Of a stretch of DNA of 10,123 nucleotides, positions 6,357 to 10,123 are shown piece by piece. The DNA lies in contig CAYTRU010000038.1 of the NCBI GenBank assembly GCA_964440265.1, positions 1 through 10,123 of the forward strand. Reading direction: 5' to 3'. Every line of letters begins with the position of its first letter. Positions within the stretch are counted from its first letter, which is position 1. The position numbers and the translations under genes were made by a program. Origin of the DNA: CAYMUN01 sp964440265 (GTDB taxonomy: Bacteria > Patescibacteriota > Saccharimonadia > Saccharimonadales > UBA4665). The notes beneath the pieces are model-generated. The model was not told where the DNA came from. It saw only the letters and a program-made list of their open reading frames with translations, and did no database searches.

Positions 6357-6611
6357 ATGGCTACTAACAATTTAGAAAAAATTTGTACTAATTGTCCCCA
6401 AACAGCACATGCACTAGAGGTAGCTGACGCATCAGGACCAGGTAAGTTTTTCTGTGAAGGGCAGCAGGAAGCAACCATAGTACGGATGGATACTTTTCCA
6501 GGTAGCACTATTGCAATACCTGATAGTCCATTTGGGCCGGTAGAATTTAGTAATACAGATGAAGTTCTTGTAATATGCGGATGTGGCATAGTGAAAGCAG
6601 TAGAAGCATAA
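6357..6611 (+). CDS. Unrecognised 84-residue cysteine-containing protein between S7 and EF-G
   Basis: I do not recognise this protein. It has five cysteines: CTNC at 10-13, Cys33 in FFCEG, and CGC at 74-76. These could form a small zinc- or metal-binding fold, though that is inference. The rest is mostly beta-like and mildly acidic, with no signal peptide or membrane segment. It begins six bases after the rpsG stop with only a weak AGGA ten bases upstream of its ATG, and ends one base before the fusA ATG, so it sits snugly in the operon. Its base composition differs from its neighbours: hand counting gives about 42% GC against the low to mid 50s, and it uses the Ile codon ATA four times in 84 codons. 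That suggests later acquisition or weaker codon selection. The tight fit at both ends supports a real gene. Confidence 0.7.
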   Translation: MATNNLEKICTNCPQTAHALEVADASGPGKFFCEGQQEATIVRMDTFPGSTIAIPDSPFGPVEFSNTDEVLVICGCGIVKAVEA

Positions 6612-6612
6612 T

Positions 6613-8700
6613 ATGGCAGACAAAAAGACACCAATGGACAAGATTCGTAACTTGGGCATTATCGCGCATATTGATGCTGGTAAGACCACGACTACTGAGG
6701 GCATTCTTTACCGTACTGGCTTAAACCACAAGATCGGGGCCGTGCATGATGGCGAGACCACGACTGACTGGATGGCTCAAGAGCGTGAGCGCGGAATTAC
6801 TATTGTGGCGGCGTCGGTGACCTGTTTCTGGAAGGGTCATCAGATCAACATTATCGATACCCCAGGACATATTGACTTCACCGTCGAAGTAGAGCGTTCA
6901 CTACGCGTGCTTGATGGTGCTTGCGTGGTGTTTGACGGCAAAATGGGTGTCGAATCGCAGTCTGAAACTGTCTGGCGCCAGGCCGACAAGTACGGCGTGC
7001 CTCGTGTCTGCTTTATCAACAAGATCAACCAAACCGGCGGTGATTTCTATAAATCACTCGATACAATTCACGCCCGCCTCAGCAAACGGGCCTTCCCAAT
7101 CCACTTGCCGATTGGCTTTGAGCAGAGCATTAACGGGATTGTAGATCTGGTCGAAATGAAGGCCTATACGTATAAAGAATTCACCGATAAGGCATTGGTC
7201 GAGGGTGAAATCCCGGCCGACATGATGGACCAAGTCAAGCGCTACCGTTCACTACTCGTCGAAAACGCGGTGGCTGAAGATGAAGCCATGCTCGAGAAAT
7301 ACTTTGAAGTTGGCGAAGAAGGCTTAAGCGTTAGCGAAGTCAAGCAAGCCATCCGTACCGCGGTACTCTCCGGCAAGTTCTTCGCTGTCACTGGCGGTGA
7401 CGGTCGCGGCGTGATCGTCGAAAAAGTCCTCGACATGGTGAATGATTACTTGCCAAGCCCGTTGGATCGTGGTTCGACCTGGGGTACGCACCCGAAGACC
7501 GGCGATGAGATAGAGCGGAAGCCCGATGAAGCCCAGCCATTTTCCGCCCTGGCCTTCAAGATTACCACCGACCCCTTTGTGGGTAAGTTAGCTTACTTCC
7601 GGGTGTACTCCGGTAGTTTAGCGGCTGGTTCCTACGTCATGAACAGTTCTACCGGCGAGAAAGAGCGCGTCGGCCGTATAGTGCGTCTGCAGGCCGATAA
7701 GCGGGCTGATGTGACGGAAGTCGGTGCTGGCGACATTGCTGCAATCGTCGGGCTGAAAGGTACGACCACTGGTAATACACTTTGTGACGTGACTAACCCT
7801 ATCGTTCTGGAAAGCATCACCTTTCCTGAGCCACCTGTGTCGATCGCTATCGAACCGAAGACCAAGGCTGACCAAGAAAAGATGTCGATTGCTATGCAGC
7901 GCCTGGCTGAGGAAGACCCGACTTTCCGTATTCGGGTCGATGACGAGACGGGCCAGACCATCATTAGCGGCATGGGTGAGCTGCATTTGGAGATCATCGT
8001 CGACCGCATGAAACGCGAATTCAATGTCGAAGCCAACGTCGGCCAGCCACAGGTGGCCTACCGCGAGTCCGTCCGCAAATCTGGTGTCGAAGTCCAAGGC
8101 AAATTCATCCGCCAATCAGGTGGTCGCGGCCAATACGGTGATGTCTGGCTACGCATTAGCCAGAACGAGCAAGGTGCCGGCTTTGAATTCATCAACTCCA
8201 TTAAAGGTGGCGTAATACCGGGCGAATACATTAAGCCGGTAGAGCAGGGCATCAGAGAGGCTATGGCGAACGGCGTCATCGCTGGTTATCCGGTCGTCGA
8301 TGTTAAAGCCGAACTCTATGATGGCTCCTACCATGACGTAGACTCCAGCGAAATGGCTTTCAAAATCGCTGGTTCCATGGCGCTCCAAGCGGGTGTTAAG
8401 CAGGCCAGCCCCGTACTGCTGGAACCGATCATGAAAGTCGTTGTCGTCACCCCCGAAGAATTCATGGGCGAAGTCATCGGCGACCTCAACAGCAAGCGTG
8501 GCCGCATAGAATCGATGGAAGACCTCAGCGTCGGCATCAAAGAGATCACGGCCTTTGTCCCCCTCGGCGAGATGTTCGGCTACACCACCAATCTCCGCAG
8601 CTCCACCCAGGGCCGCGCCAGCTCCAGTATGGAACTTGACCACTATGCCGACGTGCCTAGCCACGTCGCCGAAGCCATCATCGCCAAAAACGCTAAGTAA
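6613..8700 (+). CDS. fusA: Translation elongation factor G (divergent guanine pocket)
   Basis: EF-G is the GTPase that drives translocation of tRNA and mRNA and, with RRF, recycles ribosomes. The 695 residues cover all five domains. Visible motifs are G1 AHIDAGKT (18-25), switch I ERGITI (59-64), and G3 DTPGH (82-86) with catalytic His86. Further on are GMGELHLEIIVDRMKREF in domain III, the domain IV block YHDVDSSEMAFKIAGSMA, and a normal domain V ending. Two nucleotide-specificity motifs are not canonical: G4 reads Asn136-Lys-Ile-Asn139 instead of NKxD, and the G5 position reads Gly262-Asp-Gly instead of Ser-Ala-x. The start is set by homology (KTPMDKIRNLG), since no good Shine-Dalgarno precedes it. 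The preceding small gene ends one base upstream, so translation is probably coupled. It is the last gene before the hairpin at 8735. Confidence 0.96.
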   Translation: MADKKTPMDKIRNLGIIAHIDAGKTTTTEGILYRTGLNHKIGAVHDGETTTDWMAQERERGITIVAASVTCFWKGHQINIIDTPGHIDFTVEVERSLRVLDGACVVFDGKMGVESQSETVWRQADKYGVPRVCFINKINQTGGDFYKSLDTIHARLSKRAFPIHLPIGFEQSINGIVDLVEMKAYTYKEFTDKALVEGEIPADMMDQVKRYRSLLVENAVAEDEAMLEKYFEVGEEGLSVSEVKQAIRTAVLSGKFFAVTGGDGRGVIVEKVLDMVNDYLPSPLDRGSTWGTHPKTGDEIERKPDEAQPFSALAFKITTDPFVGKLAYFRVYSGSLAAGSYVMNSSTGEKERVGRIVRLQADKRADVTEVGAGDIAAIVGLKGTTTGNTLCDVTNPIVLESITFPEPPVSIAIEPKTKADQEKMSIAMQRLAEEDPTFRIRVDDETGQTIISGMGELHLEIIVDRMKREFNVEANVGQPQVAYRESVRKSGVEVQGKFIRQSGGRGQYGDVWLRISQNEQGAGFEFINSIKGGVIPGEYIKPVEQGIREAMANGVIAGYPVVDVKAELYDGSYHDVDSSEMAFKIAGSMALQAGVKQASPVLLEPIMKVVVVTPEEFMGEVIGDLNSKRGRIESMEDLSVGIKEITAFVPLGEMFGYTTNLRSSTQGRASSSMELDHYADVPSHVAEAIIAKNAK

Positions 8701-8734
8701 TCTGGTTCTATAGGATATATTGCCCCCTATGCCC

Positions 8735-8772
8735 AAGAGTCCAAGCTGACTCTTTACAATAACTTTCCTTTT
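8735..8772 (+). terminator. Possible intrinsic terminator after fusA
   Basis: AAGAGTC (8735-8741) and GACTCTT (8748-8754) form a perfect 7-bp stem with a 6-base loop, 34 bases past the fusA stop. The downstream sequence is pyrimidine- and T-rich but interrupted, so the U-tract is weak. On the other strand the stem is followed by G-rich sequence, so it would serve only the + strand. The rest of the gap to 8821 shows nothing else clear. Confidence 0.5.
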
Positions 8773-8821
8773 CGTCTAACATTCTTCTCCCTAGGAAGCC
8801 TCATAAAACAAGTACAAGCTG

Positions 8822-9154
8822 CTAGAGGCAACCTTTGTAGTCTCTGGAGGCCTCAGGAATGTATCCGTGGACGTAGCCCTCTATCTGAGAGCCGTACCAT
8901 ATGTGAGTCCATCCTCCTTGAGTTCCTCCGGTATCGGCGAAGACATAGTTACCATAGTAACGGTGCGCATATATAGTTCCTCCCGGAGATAAACGGACAC
9001 CAACTTCGCTCCAGACAATAGCGTAATAGCCAGTACAAGCATGGGCTTGTTGGGTTGATAACGGACTTGAGCCAAGAGGGCTATATAGCGCCACACCGGT
9101 AAGCATGGCAATCACCGCCAAGAATCCTGTAACTAGTCGTTGAATTTTTTTCAC
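8822..9154 (-). CDS. Small secreted SH3-like domain protein
   Basis: This gene reads opposite to the operon. An ATG at 9160 directly abuts the ribosome binding site, while a GTG two codons later (9152-9154) has proper spacing, so I place the start at the GTG, giving 110 residues. The N terminus is a clear signal peptide: MKKIQR, a hydrophobic core of about 17 residues, then a long neck ending AHA before Cys40. That is a type I peptidase site; the lipobox pattern is not met. The mature part of 71 residues is rich in Tyr (10) and Trp (3). It looks like one bacterial SH3 (SH3b) domain, with VRLSPGG at the start and a W-x-H-I-W-Y-G ... GYVHGYIPE ending. Cys40 and the penultimate Cys109 could form a disulfide closing the domain. 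The likely site is outside the membrane or at the cell surface, binding wall or host-cell material, but its ligand is unknown. Confidence 0.75.
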   Translation of the reverse strand: MKKIQRLVTGFLAVIAMLTGVALYSPLGSSPLSTQQAHACTGYYAIVWSEVGVRLSPGGTIYAHRYYGNYVFADTGGTQGGWTHIWYGSQIEGYVHGYIPEASRDYKGCL

Positions 9155-9160
9155 AATCAT

Positions 9161-9170
9161 ACCTCCCTTA
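9161..9170 (-). promoter_or_regulatory. Shine-Dalgarno site of the secreted protein gene
   Basis: Read on the - strand, TAAGGGAGGT ends immediately before the ATG at 9160-9158, too close for initiation there. The GTG at 9154-9152 is about seven bases from the GGAGG core, the usual distance, so this site decides the start in favour of GTG. Confidence 0.7.
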
Positions 9171-9187
9171 CACTTAACTTAATATAT

Positions 9188-9199
9188 CAATTATAATTG
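9188..9199 (-). promoter_or_regulatory. Possible -10 within a 12-bp palindrome, upstream of the secreted protein gene
   Basis: CAATTATAATTG is a perfect palindrome. On the - strand it contains a consensus TATAAT (9190-9195) that would start transcription about 25-30 bases before the GTG. No good -35 is seen at 16-18 bases, so this would be a weak or activator-dependent promoter. The palindrome could be an operator, or simply AT-rich sequence. Confidence 0.3.
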
Positions 9200-9336
9200 T
9201 AATGCTGGTCTAGTAAGAGTAATTTATTTCACAAATTAAGGATTATTTTACTGAGTAACTATTAACGTGGAGCGTGTTCCGAAGACTAAAGATTGATTAG
9301 GTGGCGCACAAACCTTAGCAAATTCGACTATGACAC

Positions 9337-9365
9337 TTTACAAAAAGCTGAGGTTTCCCTATACT
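9337..9365 (+). promoter_or_regulatory. Predicted sigma70-type promoter of tuf
   Basis: TTTACA (9337-9342) and TATACT (9360-9365) are spaced by exactly 17 bases, a near-consensus pair. Transcription would begin near 9372, leaving a leader of about 83 bases before the tuf ATG. tuf is therefore expressed on its own here, separated from fusA by an opposing gene. The AT-rich stretch 9200-9336 upstream shows no gene, tRNA or strong hairpin. Confidence 0.7.
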
Positions 9366-9442
9366 ATCATCGGTAACTTGTGTGAGGTCTATTATCCTTA
9401 TGCAAAGACAATTTATAAGCTAGCCACAATCAGCTAAATCAA

Positions 9443-9448
9443 AAGGAG
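9443..9448 (+). promoter_or_regulatory. Shine-Dalgarno site of tuf
   Basis: AAGGAG stands six bases before the ATG at 9455, an optimal arrangement for a highly translated gene, in contrast to fusA. Confidence 0.85.
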
Positions 9449-9454
9449 TAACTT

Positions 9455-10123
9455 ATGGCAGTACAATTTGATCGCAGCAAACCTCATGTCAACGTAGGCA
9501 CCATGGGCCACGTGGACCATGGTAAGACTACCCTGACCGCAGCTATCACTGCTGTACTGGCTAAAAAACTACCGAGCGATATCAATAAATCGGTCGCGTA
9601 CGATCAGATCGACAATGCTCCCGAGGAAAAAGCTCGCGGTATTACCATCGCTACCTCGCACCAGGAATATGAATCAGAGAAGCGTCACTACGCGCACGTC
9701 GACATGCCTGGTCACGCTGACTATGTAAAGAACATGATCACCGGTGCGGCGCAGATCGACGGTGCTATCCTGGTGGTCGGTGCCAATGATGGCCCGCTGC
9801 CCCAGACCCGCGAGCACGTGCTGCTAGCCCGTCAGGTGGGCGTGCCTTCCATCCTGGTCTTTATGAACAAGATGGACCTAGCTGACCCTGAATTGGTTGA
9901 ACTAGTCGAAGAAGAAATTCGCGACTTACTAGAAAAGAATGGCTACAACCGCGATTGTCCAATCATTAAGGGTAGCGCTACCAAAGCTTTGGCTGGCGAT
10001 GCTGAAAATGAAGATGCTATTATGGAGCTCGTTAAAGCTATGGACGACTTTGTCCCAGAGCCGAAGCGCGAGCTCGACAAGCCATTCTTGATGCCTATCG
10101 AAGATGTCTTTTCAATTAAGGGT
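9455..10123 (+). CDS. tuf: Translation elongation factor Tu, N-terminal part (3' end outside window)
   Basis: EF-Tu carries aminoacyl-tRNA to the ribosome as a GTP complex. The frame stays open to the right edge and gives 223 residues: the whole GTPase domain and the beginning of domain 2. Motifs are G1 GHVDHGKT (18-25), switch I RGITI (61-65), G3 DMPGH (83-87) with catalytic His87, G4 NKMD (138-141) and G5 GSAT (173-176). The guanine-binding elements are canonical, unlike those of the EF-G in the same window. The one visible oddity is Met84, where most bacterial EF-Tu proteins have Cys (DCPGH). It lies behind its own promoter and strong ribosome binding site, about 300 bases from the divergent secreted protein gene. 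Identity is certain. Confidence 0.98.
   Translation, partial: MAVQFDRSKPHVNVGTMGHVDHGKTTLTAAITAVLAKKLPSDINKSVAYDQIDNAPEEKARGITIATSHQEYESEKRHYAHVDMPGHADYVKNMITGAAQIDGAILVVGANDGPLPQTREHVLLARQVGVPSILVFMNKMDLADPELVELVEEEIRDLLEKNGYNRDCPIIKGSATKALAGDAENEDAIMELVKAMDDFVPEPKRELDKPFLMPIEDVFSIKG

Noticed and set aside
8149..8736. Long open frame of 195 codons on the - strand across the end of fusA
   Set aside because: It lies antisense to well-conserved EF-G codons, has no ribosome binding site and shows no recognisable protein; it is a by-product of fusA codon usage.
9200..9336. Possible tRNA or small RNA gene in the AT-rich gap before tuf
   Set aside because: No cloverleaf arms, no TPsiC-like GTTCGA and no strong stem could be found on either strand.
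9701..9715. EF-Tu DMPGH instead of DCPGH as a functional anomaly
   Set aside because: The Cys to Met change is at a position known to tolerate variation, and all catalytic and guanine-binding residues are intact; it is noted only in the gene entry.
1..10123. Alternative genetic code (UGA as Gly, as in some CPR lineages)
   Set aside because: All conserved genes read full length with the standard code and no conserved Gly position is encoded by TGA.

Overview
This window looks like the RNA polymerase / str-operon region of a bacterium from the Patescibacteria (CPR), most likely Saccharibacteria. That placement rests on remembered features of the group: an RpoC without the usual zinc cysteines and with a trigger loop reading LSLDSKH, and a charged helical insertion in RpoC. 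It has not been checked by phylogeny. All genes read through with the standard code and end in TAA or TAG, so there is no sign of UGA recoding. Coding GC is in the low to mid 50s percent, with a more AT-rich patch at one small gene (6357-6611) and in the intergenic region before tuf.

Layout on the + strand: the 3' part of rpoB (to 1256), ending in a long acidic tail; rpoC (1258-5121), one base after rpoB; a promoter whose -35 lies in the last codons of rpoC, followed by a structured leader; then rpsL (S12), an unrecognised 75-codon gene fused to both neighbours by TAATG overlaps, rpsG (S7), an unrecognised 84-codon cysteine-containing gene, and fusA (EF-G). A hairpin follows fusA. A small secreted SH3-like protein gene lies on the - strand (8822-9154). 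Divergent from it, behind its own promoter (TTTACA-17-TATACT), comes tuf (EF-Tu), cut by the window edge. The set therefore joins transcription (beta, beta') to the decoding proteins and translation factors, the classical rpoBC-str order, with two small extra genes inserted in the str operon.

The most unusual content is inside familiar genes. Beta' has lost all four cysteines of its N-terminal zinc ribbon and three of four of the second zinc site. Its trigger loop has Asp where an NTP-contacting Arg is nearly invariant, and its bridge helix is also altered. EF-G has NKIN instead of NKxD (G4) and no SAx (G5), so both guanine-recognition elements are changed, while the adjacent EF-Tu keeps NKMD and SA. 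The two inserted small genes are the best candidates for something undescribed; their positions suggest translational coupling to S12, S7 and EF-G.
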